A stretch of 64,000 nucleotides of DNA from NCBI GenBank assembly GCA_040437565.1, contig JBDOQK010000005.1, positions 496,001-560,000 on the forward strand, in the 5' to 3' direction. A program made the position numbers and the translations under genes. The notes beneath the pieces are model-generated. The model ran no database searches. It saw only the letters and a list, made by a program, of their open reading frames with translations, and had not been told where the DNA came from. Source of the stretch: Albugo candida (Eukaryota > Oomycota > Peronosporomycetes > Albuginales). The stretch's first letter is position 1. Each line of letters opens with the position of its first letter. This document shows positions 31,356-44,856 of this stretch, piece after piece.

Positions 31356-34300
31356 CATCTTGCCACTTGCAAATGGATACTTCAAAAATCCCGAGATCGC
31401 ATTCAACGGTGCGATATCCGAATCCACAAGTGCTTTGCATGCATTCACATTCTTGAGCTCTCTCGTCGAATCGGATACACTATCGGCACTTTTTGCCAAA
31501 AAGAGCCTTTCGAGTATCTGAATGATTTTTTGTATGGTGTCGTTGGAGAGATTGGCAACTGACTGTGATTGCTGCTGCAGGATTGCTAAAGTCTGTTGCT
31601 CCTCCGCCGCTATGACGAGGCTATTCGAAGCAATTGCCCGTGCTGCTGACGTGATCGATGTGCTGTAAATTGGCTGCAAAAGTTTTGACTCTTCTCCATC
31701 GAGCGCCGCGGTTGCGATAGCATTGGTAAGAAGCTTGAAGCGCGCAATTGTGTCTTCATTTTCATACAACGCGACCACATTCTTCAATAATGCAGCTGGT
31801 TCTGGTCGCACGACAATTGGACTTGCACCTTCAAAATCCATCAAAAGTGTATGACGAAAGTACTCGAGCACACGTAATACACTGACTTGAAATCCAAGTG
31901 TTTGGTACTGCACCATCAGTTGCAAGAATTCGAGTAGAATTCGACTGATTGGGAATAACAACACCGAAAATTGACGGAGTAATGGATCCAAAGCATCGAT
32001 AATTTCCATAAGCTACGAAAAAGTGTCAACGCGGAAAATTCAACCGTTGCATTCTTACTTGCTCAAACCAATTTGATCGTAGGTATAACTGAGTCAGCGT
32101 GATTCTGCCCGAGAATCGATCGAATTGAGCTGGTAATCGAGCAACCAGCAGCAAGGGATGGTTTACGACAAGCGAATGCAGCTGATCCAGCACCGTTGCA
32201 CGCGATACGCTACCTCCTTTTGTCTTACCGATTGCGGTCGTTGCGATGTCATTGAGCAAGCTGCTAAAAATCTCGCTGAGAATATCGTCAATGACATTCG
32301 TGACCTTGTTCCTGCACACGAGCTTTGTCCAATCCTTTAGGTCTTTTGCACTTTTCAAAATAAGGTGTGTGTGTAGCTCCTCGGAGATCGAAGGCATCAG
32401 TGCACTCATTCGAATTGGCTCTGTCAGATACACACTCTACAAAAACGTGAATTAATGACGTCTAAAGCTCTGTCGATGCGCATTGGCTTACCATGAGCGC
32501 TTCTGATCGTATTTCTTCGACCAATGTGGCCAAAGTGCTTCCAAAAGTGAACCACTGACGCGGTGTGAAGTGAATGATTTCTTGCAGTACTAAAGCAAGT
32601 ACATCAGAGTCACTATCACATTTGGAGATGGTACATTGTTGTATCAAAATTGGAAAAATCATATGCTCCGAGCCTTTGAGGAGCCGTTCGCACAATGTTT
32701 GAGCTTTTCGATGCTTTATAGCAAGCAACCTTGAAAGTAGCATCAAGATCGATAGAGCCTTCAGCGTAGTCGATGAGAGTGGTAGTGCTTTCCAGCGAGG
32801 TGATTCGAGATGAAGGAGAGCACGGCGGATGAATTTGTAAGTAAGCTCCAGTAAGTCGGCAACCAGCTTATTTCTCTCATCTTGTATCACACCAAGCTTC
32901 ATTTCCAAACCAGCGATGTATTTCTCAAGAAAACTGACGATGGCGACAACTGATTTTGTATCGGCGATGGTACAAAGGACATATTGCAGGATTCGCTTAA
33001 ACACTGCTTCATTAGAGGCCGTTGAGTCTTTCAGTGCGGCTAGGAATACATCATCAGCCAGGAAAATGGCGAGTTGTTCGGCACCGGATGCACTGCACGC
33101 TTTCATCTGTATATTCGACGATATATCAGTCAGAAAACGTTCCAACGCTACTTGCTCATCGTAACTCGAGTTGGCTTGTAAATTGTTGACTTGTTCACGT
33201 CGCTGTAAATATTCCTCGAGACACTTTGACAGTGATATGTCTCCAACTTTGCGCGAGAGAGATAATCGGGTCAACGATTTACTTCCTGCTGCGGTTTGTA
33301 CATCCGATATATTTGATACTTGAAGAGATTCGAGCTTGAGAACAGAAGACGGCCTCGATTCAGCTTGCGTTTGTATCTGCTCCCAGTCAAGTAGATGCGA
33401 TACAGGCTCTATCTTTTTTTTGCTTGGAAACATCAATGCCGAAGATGGTGACTGTACAAGATTCAGAGTTGATTTCTGATGGAGCCAATTCTTCACAAAT
33501 GCATAGGAAGCGTTCTTTTTGAGCTCTTCCTCATCCAAACCGATAAACGCATGCTCCGATTTCAAAAGGATATCGAGGACAAGTGCTGCACACTCTCTTA
33601 AAGGAGACTTGTTCGCTGTGTGCAGCACAACAGAGCTTTCGAAAATGCCGTCTTCGAGGGCGTGCTCAGCATGCTCTTCATTTAATACACATTTCGCATG
33701 CAGTTTTTCGAATATCATCGATCTGCATGTGAGTGGATGGTACGAACAGAGCAATAAACTCCATAAACTCTTCACCGATAAAGCTTTTCCCACAGAATGT
33801 ATCAGATCATCAATATCATCAAAACAGTCGGTCGACGTATTGAGCTTCACGATGCAGATGGAAACCAGTAACTCCATGAGCAGAGGCTCGGGACAAAGCT
33901 TGACATCTTTCGTTGCAATCAAACCCGTGCTTGAGCGAACTACATTACTTGAGCTGGACGAGCCTCGTGATGCTACAGACCGTGGAAACAATGCCTGTTT
34001 CAAGAGCTTGAGGTTCTGGAGAGTGCTTTCTTGCGATCCGTTTCGTCTGCTTGGATCCAAATGACTGAGAAATCGGGTCCAATTTGAAAGAAGGATAACG
34101 ATACCGTGAAAAGTGGTGATCGGAAGTTTGAGTTCTTGAATCTTGTGATTTTTATCCATCACATGCACAACTTTGAATTCCGCAATTGAAGTCACGGGAA
34201 GCTGTTTCATTCCGACTTCCACTTGCTCTGTTACGGCCACAGCAAACACATCCACAAAAATGCCATAGATTTGATCATTTGATACTAAATTGTTGACAAT

Positions 34301-37300
34301 AAGTCGGCGTTTCGTCAGAAATTTACCAAAAACGTGAGCGAGCATTGACACTTGATCGAGACTCATGCCAGAGCTATTTTTCGCAGTATCGACGCCATCT
34401 TGTGCCGAATTACGCCAGAAATCGTACATGGCCTGGATGCAGGATGTCAAAGATGAAATCGATGCTTCTCTGGCCAGAAGGTTTTCAAAGCACAATGCCA
34501 CAGCTTCGCTAATCTGATCGTAGCAAGCAAGTTTGGTAAGGAGTGGAAGCCAAGTAAAAGCAAGTGCACTGTCAGCAATTTCGGGGCTGAGCGATCCGAA
34601 TACTTTGCCATTGATGTCGTCTGTCGCTGAGCTTGATTCGTCCTTCATCTTGATATCGTTGTCCGTCCAAGGTTGGCAAAGCATCGTTAATATACTTGCG
34701 GCAACGTGTCGGATCATTCTGTCGGAATCCGCTAATTTATCAACAAAGAATCGAATGATAGAGCATGCTTGATCATTATCCGTGTCCGATACATGAAGCA
34801 GGTTGTGCAGTTTGGATAAAAGCTTTGGGCCGATGTGGACGATAGGCTTAGACAATGTGTCGTCTTCTTTGGACAAAGTGTTCGTACTCGTTCCGTTTGT
34901 GTGATTTGACCGCTGTCGAATGTAAAGCAGCAGCAATAAGTTGCAAAGTGAAGTCACAGGCAAGTATTGCACAGTATCGAAATCTTCACAGACAATGTCC
35001 ACGATCCACCATACTTGATCGCCCAAAGTGTCATTTTGGCTAGAGAATCGACAAGTTTTTGTAGTCTCTTTAGAGCAACCAAGATCATGAGAGACCATCT
35101 CCGTAAGGAAACCGCATTGACGACTTTGACGAAGGCGATTACCAAGCGTATATTTGACACTTATTGCTCGAAAGTGGTTCAGTAGAGATGAAGATGGCTG
35201 TCGAGCTACGCCGTGGAGGTCTAAAATCATCAACGAATCCGTCGACCCGGGAGATCGTTCGATCTGACTTTCACGAGCAGACAGAATGGGCATGGAGACC
35301 TCAAGAGTTTCGAACTGTAGTAGAGTTCCTTCCAGACGCCGTTGTGCACCCAGTAGTAAGAGAGGATCATGTTCAAGTACAGGCGGAAACACAAACCGAT
35401 CCGAAATGATCATTTCCATCAGTGCACGTAATGTCGGTACATTTCGCCATAAATGCGTGCCGACAATAGTCGGATTGAAGCATCCCAAGACCTGGAAGAT
35501 ACCAAATCAGCAATTGGAGTACGTACGCGGTGAATAAGACGTACCAGCAGAATAGAGCACGCAATCCAAAAGCGATCGGCGTAGCAGACTTCATCGCTAC
35601 TTTGACTCGGCTCTTGAAGAGGATACTACACGCTGAGAGTAAGAACGATATTCCATGCCAGAACAGTATTCGTACCCGAGTCAATTGAACGAGCTTTTCG
35701 ATGAAATCGATAGACACGACCTCCAAACCAATGATACCTTCATGTTCAGCATAGCTCTTGAGCGAATCGAGGCTTTCCCAAACAGCTTCACGATTACATT
35801 GGCCTTCAGCTGCTCGAAATACGATCAGTTCTAATGTCTGCAAAGCTTCCAGACGGTCGATAGAGGTAGTGGTTGTGTACAAATCAACCAAGGCTGGAAT
35901 GGTATCTTTTTGCAATGGAATTCCTTCCTTGACCGACTCAAAGCATGTCTTATCGTGCTCGGTAGGCTGGACATCTGGTGGAACTTCCAAAAATAAAAGC
36001 TTCTTGACAATGACTTGATACAGTATTTTTTCAAAAGAGGAAGCGCCATCAAGTTGGAAATAATCGAAAATCTCCCGACAGCATAACACTGATTGTCGCT
36101 GGACACACGCTAATGCTTGCAGTAGTTCTTCTTTCGCTCGAAATGCTATTTTGACCGATGAAACTTTGGCCAATTCTGTCGTGGCTTTACTTTTACTCGG
36201 AATACTCGGCGCGGCATTATTTCCACTTGGTGGGATAGCCTTACTATTTTTTTTTGAATCCGTCGGTGGAGAGGACGAGTTGGTTCGATTCAAGTATGCT
36301 CCAGTCGTCGATATTCTCAAAGTACTCGGTTGGGAGCTCGGACCAAGCTTGGATCCTCGCGAACTGATGCCACCTGCGAGTCGTCTGGACACTGGTCCAC
36401 CGACCGAATTGCTGACGACAGCAGAGGATACATTCCGTCCAGAAGAGAGGGTAGAAGATGAATGCTGGATTTCCAAGCTCTTGACAGCTGCTCCACGCAT
36501 CAAAAGCAATAGCCAAATGAGACCTGTTATCAGAGACATATGGTCGGGGAGTCGAGTATCACCGAATTTCGTCAGTGTGTCCCAATGTCCATCATTCACC
36601 AACATCCCAGTACAGATTGATTTGAGATCGATCATATCAAAGCCTACTTGTTTTAGAATCTTCCTCAAGATTGTCTTGAGCATCGGAGCGAAATCGGATG
36701 TCCCTGCAAGCTCACGAATCACGTGAGCTAAATCCTTACTTGCTGATTCACCAGCGTGAATCATCGGATGAGAATAGAAATTGCTTTCGTCATGGTTGAG
36801 AGTAGCTCGCGTTGCACGGAAAATATGTTGCAGGAGCTTAAAATTATCCACATCAGACCCGATATTACTCGATCGCTCCCGAGCAATCATCACGTATAAC
36901 GCGTGTCGTAAGTAGAGAGGATGCTGCTGAACGAGCTGGGTTAGCGTTTCGACTCGAAATTGGAACATCGTAGGCTTCCACTTGATCTTAAGGAAAATAT
37001 CGACCACTTCCAAATCGGCTGGCTGCATTGTATTGGACTGCTGGATCACTTTACAGAGCAAATCTTTCGCTAATGGCTTCAGCACGGGATTCTGCAGCCA
37101 AGTCTCTAGTCTTGAGATCGCTAGTAGCCGCAATGGTGCAAGTGAAACGAGCTCCGACAGTGTCAAAATCATGTTTCGTATGGTACATATATTGCCTCCA
37201 CCGGGACCGATACTCGCACGCTCCTTGTCCAGCTCGATGATTCGGTGGCGGATATGATTGACAATCAGCTCTCTTGTATCACGAACCACATCGGGATCAC

Positions 37301-38677
37301 GAAATCTGCATCGATACGCCTTTTTCTTGTCGGATACTGTGTCGTTGTCAAGTATCGTTCTCACATTGAGAACAAATAAATGACAAAGCTCATTATTCAC
37401 CCACAAACGCGCATTGAGTGAATCGCTTAAATACACTTTTACACATTCGGCTGGCCATTCTTCTTCATTCTACAGTAAGCATGTGATGCTCTGTGACATT
37501 CGGGATTGGAAACTAATTGTACCTTAAGAATCGCAACGAGTAGATTTGCCACGAGGACAGACACCGGAAGCTCGAATTGAATCGATTCGGTAATTACACT
37601 CAACTTTGTTGTCCCCGTGGAGTTGGACAGTGTGTTTGCTCTGATAGTCTGAGGTTTCTTGATCGGTACTTCGTTCGACGGACCAGAAGCTTGATCGCGC
37701 TTTTGTTTGGTTCGAAGTAAGCGAAGGAGTAATTTGATGATTTCGGGAGAATTGAATCGCTATTCGAGAAGCAAATTAAGTTTTCATAGAAATAGGTGAT
37801 TTATATATCACCTTTGCGTCTTTCTTCACAGCACGTAGTAATCCAATACACAGGACTCGCGTCGCGGGCTTTTGATCTCGTACAAGTGGACCGAATACGG
37901 ATTTTAAAATCTACGACAAAACAATTGCCAAAGTTCATCTTCCCCCATAAAAGCGCCTCATACCTTCAGTATGCTTTCATCTGTTTCAGCTGAATCGATC
38001 AACTCCTGAATGTCCCGGAATGGCACTACACTAGGCGTTCCAAGCCTTTTGTTGGGAGAAAACCTCATTGGAGGTGAGGTTCCAAAATCGCTTTCGGAAG
38101 CCAACAGTTCGGACGTATCGCTTATTGAATCACATGATTCTGCATTCATTGAGCTTTGTTTTTTTCTACTTTCGCCGGGATAGGCCTCTGAGTCTCGTGT
38201 TGCTTTATATTTGGGACTCTTTGTCTGCTGTTTGGACGTCATTGGCGCTTCATCCTTACTTTCGCCGTACGCAAAATCCATTGCAGAGACGCTTCGAGGC
38301 GTATTGATACTCCCCAAAAATCGACGTTTCGATTTTAGAGAATCATTTGAGCTGTTTGAGAGAATGGGGCGCTTTAAAAGCCGTTTGGAGCGCATTTTTG
38401 CGGCACTAATCGGCCCAACGTTACTTTTCTCACTCTCTGTGCTTTTTATATCATCATTGTCATCTTCGTCTGCGTCATCCTCGTCTTCCTCAGAATCACC
38501 ATTCCACTCTTCTTCTTCATCTTCTTCTTCCTCCTCGTCATCTTTATTTGGTGCTTCTTTATCTTTATTCGATGTAGAATCAGGTCGATCGTCTTCTTCT
38601 TCTTCAGAATCATCATGAACGACATTCTTGCGACGTACAAATCGACGTGGAAGCCCTCGTATTGGACGCATGCTCAT
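31053..38677 (-). CDS. INTS1: Integrator complex subunit 1
   Basis: INTS1 is the largest scaffold of the Integrator complex, which binds RNA polymerase II, cleaves snRNA and other nascent transcripts and ends unproductive transcription. At least seven exons on the minus strand (38677-37964, two smaller ones to about 37510, 37436-35540, 35488-32490, 32433-32040, 32009-31053) give about 2,400 residues; the human protein has 2,190. The N-terminus is low complexity, with a long Asp/Glu run at 38630-38450 and several Ser-rich and basic patches. The helical-repeat body begins near NARLWVNNELCHLFVLNVRT. It includes RLETWLQNPVLKPLAKDLLC and DLEVVDIFLKIKWKPTMFQF, matching the INTS1 core. The exon near 35000 (QVWWIVDIVCEDFDT) also fits the RNA-processing C-terminal half. 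No catalytic motif is expected. A second copy of its last 303 bp lies at 30391-30693 because of gap 7. Confidence 0.92.
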
Positions 38678-39467
38678 CTTGACGCCCTGCTTATGTGGTG
38701 ACTAGGTTCTCACATTAAACTAGACGCATTCCAGCGGACATGCGGAAGGACTCGGATAGACAACATTGGAATTGTAACAAGGAGAACAAAGCACACGCTA
38801 GTGCCATGAGTGAGGATGCTTAGGTATATATGTCGACGCGTTGAGATCACAGAAATAACGAAAGCGAACGCAATGACATCCTATTAATTATGCGTTTATT
38901 GCCAGAAAACCCCTCTACTTTTATGATGAAAGCTCACGTGCGGGCTTGAAACATGCGCAGCCTTGCTTGGTGTCAGTATGCTTTTCGAAGAGAAATAATA
39001 CCTTGAAAGAAGGTCTCATTTCCGTGGTGCAGCCCTATGCATAAAAAGTACAAAGCGTACTCATAGTCGGCTGCTTCCATACCTTATCTCTGACTCATTG
39101 ACATAAGGAAAACTTGATTCACAAACTTGTTATCGGCGTCGGAGAGATATCGTCGCTTACAATAATTGCATAAAATTTCATCAAAAAGCGCTTAAATTTG
39201 CAGTGTACGGCAAATTCTTTACGTCTTACTGCACATAAACTCGATTTTCTGAAGAACAGCGTTAGACACGAAGCGTACAATACGCTCTGCCAAAGCCTAT
39301 ACCGTAATCCCACCTTGAACAATCCACATTACGTTATGGAACTACGAGTCCTTTTCGCGCCCAAGTGTGGTCGTCAGACACTTTGTGCGATCTATTTCTA
39401 CTCCAATATATATTCGGCAACATGCGTGCAATCACTTCAACAATCTGATCGATTATCTCGTCGATTA
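38678..39467. other. Intergenic region between divergent INTS1 and HECT genes
   Basis: About 790 bp with no supported gene. An open frame running in from 39198 is continuous with the HECT exon, but begins without an ATG and lacks protein-like features before 39468. Confidence 0.5.
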
Positions 39468-42073
39468 ATGGCAAGTTCGGCTGCCTACACTTTTTCATTT
39501 TACATGATCCTTTGTTTGGTGCTTTTGGCGGGGATTTTGTATCATTTTGTATTCAGGCGGAAATCTCGCGATGCATTTCTTCGACACGAAACTACTGCAG
39601 GAGAGACAATGCTACGTCAAGATGTGATCGCAAGGTACACGCTTTTCACAAGCACCGTCCATAATGCTAGAGCTTAATGTCGCTACCTAGTGACCAGGAA
39701 ATGAACAATTTGTGGAACTGTGAAGTTTGTTTTTTCAAGAGTTATGCTGCTCACAAGACGTGCATGCTGTGTGGCACCGATCAAAGTAGGGTCATCGATT
39801 ATTTGTTCTTATCTGCTCTCTCACGTACGTTATGTTGATCAGCATTCAAATTGATGGAAACTCATGGAGTTCATCAAAAACCAAAAGGAATCAAGCCACG
39901 CTTCGATGAGAAATCTAGCACACAAATATTACAAGAAGAAAACACAGAATCTCTCGCACCAATTTCTCATGTCAAAATGAAAGCTCGACTTTCAAAAACT
40001 CAGCTTGAAGAAAAAATCAATTTGCTGAGCTTGCGTCAGCAATCCGCTAGACGTCGCCATGACTGGACGAGGGAAAAGGATGAACAGGGCAAGCTAGTTT
40101 GGCAGCGCCAAAAGCATTTTCTTGATCGAGTAATGCTTCGTCAATCCAGAGAGAGGAATAATTCCGTGCACTCGGCTCGGTCTCAAAACTCAAGGTCTTC
40201 CGGTAGTAGCAGTTCAAGTATAAACTCACTTAGTATCGTATCTCGTATCGTTCCATCACCTCAGCAACGGAATGGGAGATTAGAATTTGAATCAGCAGAA
40301 GGCGCTGTGGCTAAGACTACCACAGAAGACTTTGAAGAAGAGGTTGAGAGTCTATACAAACTCCCATTTCAGCAAAAACATGCTTGGTTCGCGCAACACA
40401 TTGCTGCGATGGAAATTCCATGGGAAGTTGGGCATTTTGTTTTAGAAGTAGATCGGTCGAATCTATTGCATGATTCATGCGAACAGCTGCTATGGGCTAC
40501 ACCAGAACAATTACACCAGCCATTACGAGTTCGATTTACCAATGAGCCTGGTGTGGATGCAGGAGGGCTTGTTCGCGAATGGTTCACATTGATGACATTG
40601 GAGATATTCAATAGTGACGCTGGACTTTTCCAACTGAATGGAAATGGGGATGCATGGATGATTAACGCTGCTTCGGAGGAAGCCAGCGTCGACCATCTTA
40701 TGGTAAGGTGATAGTAATGTGTTGGCGAGCAAGCCATTCACCATTCTTTTTGTAGTATTTCCGAGCGATTGGCCGCTTTATTGGACGAGCAATTTTCGAA
40801 GGGATTCTCATCGATGCCCACTTAGTGCTCTCCATTTACAAGCACATTCTGGGAGTTCCCATCACATTTTCCGACATGCTCTTCATCGACCATGTAGTCT
40901 ATCGTAATTTGCTTTGGCTACGGGATTCTCCTGGCGCTGAAGCTCTGGATCTGACTTTTGCGTACGTAATCGTGGTCAATATTGGTAGCAAGTTAGTTTG
41001 ACGGTTCTTCTTCTTAGTATCCAAGTGGAACAATCTCTGAATCAGTACAAGCTGCTTGAATTGAAGCCGCATGGCGCGGATATTGCCGTGACAGATGAAA
41101 ACAAAGATGAGTATATCGAATTAAGGTTTAAATGGATCATGGCTACTGGAGTTTCACAGCAATTAGCCGCGTTGATTCAAGGCATATTTGCGATCGTTCC
41201 ACCACACATGCTATCCATTTTTGATCATCAGGAATTGGAGCTCTTGATTTGTGGGCTACCGGAAATCGACGTAGAGGACTGGCATTCGCACACGACATAT
41301 GTCGNNNNNNNNNNNNNNNNNNNNNNNNNNNNNNNNNNNNNNNNNNNNNNNNNNNNNNNNNNNNNNNNNNNNNNNNNNNNNNNNNNNNNNNNNNNNNNNN
41401 NNNNTTCTTCTTCTTAGTATCCAAGTGGAACAATCTCTGAATCAGTACAAGCTGCTTGAATTGAAGCCGCATGGCGCGGATATTGCCGTGACAGATGAAA
41501 ACAAAGATGAGTATATCGAATTAAGGTTTAAATGGATCATGGCTACTGGAGTTTCACAGCAATTAGCCGCGTTGATTCAAGGCATATTTGCGATCGTTCC
41601 ACCACACATGCTATCCATTTTTGATCATCAGGAATTGGAGCTCTTGATTTGTGGGCTACCGGAAATCGACGTAGAGGACTGGCATTCGCACACGACATAT
41701 GTCGGTCAGGTCGACGATACAGTTATAAGCTGGTTTTGGAATATCATAAGGGAGTTTACGAATGAAGAACGTTCTAGACTTCTGCAATTTACTACTGGGT
41801 CAGCACGCCCACCAGTTCAAGGCTTCAAAGCACTGACCATGAATGACGGCCGTATCTGTTTATTTTCCATCCAGTGTGTGCAGTTGTCGGATTGTGAGTA
41901 TCCAAGAGCTCACACTTGCTTCAACAGGTATGCTTGTCTTACTACCGTATGCACACAACACTCATGTACTTTTGTGTAGGATCGATTTACCGATTTATGA
42001 AAAAGAGAAAGATTTCCGTCAAGCCATGATGCTTCTACTAGATATGGAGATCACTGGATTCACGATTGAGTAG
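39468..42073 (+). CDS. Membrane-anchored RanBP2-zinc-finger HECT E3 ubiquitin ligase
   Basis: With the gap-8 repeat used once, six exons (39468-39634, 39691-39785, 39843-40702, 40756-40961, 41418-41927, 41980-42073) give 643 residues in consistent phase. The N-terminus has one membrane span (SFYMILCLVLLAGILYHFVF) followed by RRKSR. Exon 2 has a RanBP2-type zinc finger, WNCEVCFFKSYAAHKTCMLC (two CxxC pairs), a class that often binds ubiquitin or RNA. A basic, Ser-rich linker leads to the HECT domain: PLRVRFTNEPGVDAGGLVRE, YFRAIGRFIGRAIFEG, LELKPHGADIAVTDENK and the catalytic cysteine in RAHTCFNRIDLP. The C-terminal Phe-4 region (ITGFTIE) is near the usual end. It transfers ubiquitin from E2 to substrates, probably at an internal membrane. 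Joining of a TM span, RanBP2 finger and HECT is unusual. Confidence 0.92.
41005..41704. repeat. Gap-flanking direct repeat 8 (300 bp)
   Basis: Positions 41005-41304 and 41405-41704 read the same around the N gap 41305-41404, inside the HECT domain. One copy gives a standard domain; two would duplicate about 95 residues. Confidence 0.9.
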
Positions 42074-42314
42074 TGATATTCACAAAAGCCGTATTCATCC
42101 CTCATTAGCAGTCACTTGCGCGAACGCTACGGTATCTTTTGTTCCTGATCTGATAATGTTTTAATCGCGAAATCGCTGGAATTTACCTTATTTGATAATT
42201 TCGAAGCTTGGATCCACATTAGACTATACATGCATTTTTGTCTTTCAAAGGCAGACTTCTCACTGCGGTCGTATCTATAGATAGACACTGATACCACCTT
42301 TACTTCTACAAAGC

Positions 42315-43274
42315 ATGTATATTGGCCCTTGGCAAGAATATCGACTCGCCAAGCTTCAGAAACATGCGTTGGAGAAAATTCGAGCAGAAGGAGGTGCTCA
42401 CATTTGCTCGCAGCTTGCAACGCAACAACTGGTTTCTCCGACATGCACTGTTGCGTCTGACGAAACTGCTTCGAGTGGTTCGTCGGCTAAACTGATGGAA
42501 GTGGCCCTTGACCTGGAGATGCAAGAGCGGTACGTCGTATTTCGTAAAGAGGATAGCATAACGCAATTGACTTGATAGTTGTACAGTATTCGTATGCTAA
42601 TGGAGCCATTTATAGCAAAGCTACCGGCACGATTGCTCGGTAAAGGAGGAAAACCATCATCTGCACGCAGCATGGACCAGAATACTAGCCGTTCTACTGC
42701 AAGAAGAAGCAAACCGAGTAAACCAATTGACACACCGAAGAAAGAAGGTGGAAAAAAGACGATGATCTTGAAAAAGCAAGCATCGTTGCCATTGACAAAA
42801 CAGAAAAAGAAGCGGAATTCAGGGGCAATATCTGCTGTCGATAAGCGAAAGCGATTGTATGCGAAATGGATGAAGCCAGCAGAGAGCCCCAAGAAAGACT
42901 CTAATCAAGAAAAAGGCGAGGGAAATATCATCAAAACGATTCAAGATGCAAAGTTGCCATCTTTACAGATACCTTTGCAGTCGGTTGTTTCCGAATGCAC
43001 ATCTCCTTCGTTTTCAGCAGAATTTAGACTTCCACAACTGATACGCTCTCCGTCCATCACACCCAGTTCTCAATACCAACAGTCAACCAAAGTAGAACCA
43101 GCCTGTAAATCCCAAGATCAAGGGTCACGCAGTAATCTTTTCGATCACTTGGATGAGCATGATGAAGATCATGAATCGTTAGTGTCGGAGGAAGAAATCA
43201 ACGCGTTCTTGAATTGGACAGACTGTCTGGCCTCACCATCACAACTCGATCGTGAGATTGCTTTGATGGAGTGA
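42315..43274 (+). CDS. Uncharacterised basic protein with N-terminal 'GPWQEY.LAK' motif
   Basis: Two exons. Exon 1 from ATG 42315 starts MYIGPWQEYRLAKLQKHALE and ends LDLEMQER at about 42530. After an intron with donor GTACGT and acceptor TGTACAG (about 42531-42587), exon 2 encodes IRMLMEPFIAKLPARL and then a long lysine-rich, disordered region (RRSKPSKPIDTPKKEGGKK, KKQASLPLTKQKKKRNS). It ends with an acidic helical segment (VSEEEINAFLNWTD) and a stop at 43274. About 300 residues. The short N-terminal motif looks conserved in style, a 'GPW.E..LAK' start seen in some small flagellar proteins, but I cannot name a family. The charge pattern suggests a cytoskeleton- or nucleic-acid-associated protein. 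Confidence 0.68.
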
Positions 43275-44856
43275 CGTTGTTTTGTTTGTGATCAGCGTCC
43301 GTCATTTTTGCAAAGATTGTGTGCTATATCAATATTATACTACATTGAGCGTGGAGCTTTATACGGTCTTGAGTCTAACAACATATCGCCTTGTTCATGC
43401 TCGTATCGCTTCTAATGCAGCAAATTGTGTCAAATGCTTAGTGCAATTATTGTAGCATCATACCTTTTCTCGCTTACATTCTCCTGTTTGATAACAAGCG
43501 TTCAAAGAGCTACATGGAGACTCTAAATCAACTGCAGTAATGTATGAGAAGACGAAATACTATGACCTATTGAAGCAATAACGCATCACCTTGTCGTGAC
43601 GTAGGCATTGTATCGTGCGTCGCATAATAAGGTTCGGGTATCTGAATCTACGCGAAATTCAATCTTGTCGTCTCTTTAGAATTCAGCTACAATAAGATTA
43701 TTACCAGAGCACCGGGCGCCTTGTAGACTTGACTAAAGTAGGAGGAGCTGGTCGAAGGCCACGAGCTGGAACATATCGAAAGTGTAGATAATGAACTGCA
43801 TGATTTCAATGAACAAGTCATAAATATTGGAAAACACTGCTTGAACGAAGATCGGTCGTCCAGTGCGCGTGGATTGAGATAGCAGTTCTTTATGACAGTG
43901 CTGTTATCACTCGAAATGACCTAATATTATGGTGCATGCATTATCGCGAAGTGAATCCTTCATACATTGATAACTTTCCGTAAATAATGATAATACTTTG
44001 ACTCATATGCGTGATGGCACTGATAATCTTATTACATGCGCGAATGTAGGGAGATCAGCAGCTGGCTACTTGTACACCAGATTAATGATATTACGATACT
44101 TGTGCAAACAAACGACGATTCTGAAGTGGAAAGTCGTCTGTGTATCTCGATCGAATCGATGCGTCCCAACTATAACCCAGTCAGTTCTTGCCCCGGAATC
44201 CTCGAACTTGCCTCGTTGCCCAGAAGTCCTACCTCATCATCTCATTGCAGATCATAAGTAGCATTGAGCTCAGTATCGTGATGCCCCTTCTTGTTCTAAA
44301 TTTCCGACAAAACTGCAAACACAGCAAAGAGCGTTCACGGTATCGAAATTTGAAGGCGAGAAATTACATTTACCATGAAAATTTCTCGCATCCACGCCAA
44401 CATGTTAACATGTCAAAACTCATACACGCGACGGAGAATAGCGTTCAAAAAATGTCAAAAGTCATGTCGAAAGTCAAGAGCAGCACGAGCAATACAATTT
44501 GAAGCCTTGATAACTATCTCAAACTCTTTTGTCTTCATTACGCAATAGTTTGGAAGGAGCGTTAGCGAACGGACAAGAGGCTAAACATGTACGACGAGCC
44601 TACAGCCTTCGGAAAACGACGCATATAAGAAAAGTACAACGTTCAATTGAATGATTTCGGAAGGAAGAGGCATTCGATTACACGTAACCATACAAGCAAT
44701 AGATGCTAAAAATACTCGGATGGCATATAAATATAATCGACATCAAATTGAGCGGCTAATTATACGCTACCGTTCTGAGCAATGGTCATTGTGGATGTCT
44801 GTGTGTATCAGCTTAAATGAACGAGTTCATTGTCAAATTTGTCTTTAGTACCGCAA
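43275..44856. other. 1.6 kb stretch without a supported gene
   Basis: Only short frames occur. One at 44410-44502 starts MSKLIHATENSVQKMSKVMS and looks amphipathic, but it has no supported junction to a neighbour. A protein-coding exon upstream of the 44857 gene is possible because TTTGTCTTTAG, an acceptor-like string, lies just before its ATG. Confidence 0.45.

Noticed and set aside
33519-34064. Long open frame on the plus strand (Ser-rich)
   Set aside because: It is the antisense shadow of the INTS1 exon and has no independent features.
44410-44502. Short amphipathic frame MSKLIHATENSV...
   Set aside because: It would need an intron of over 300 nt to reach the next gene, far longer than any other intron in the window.
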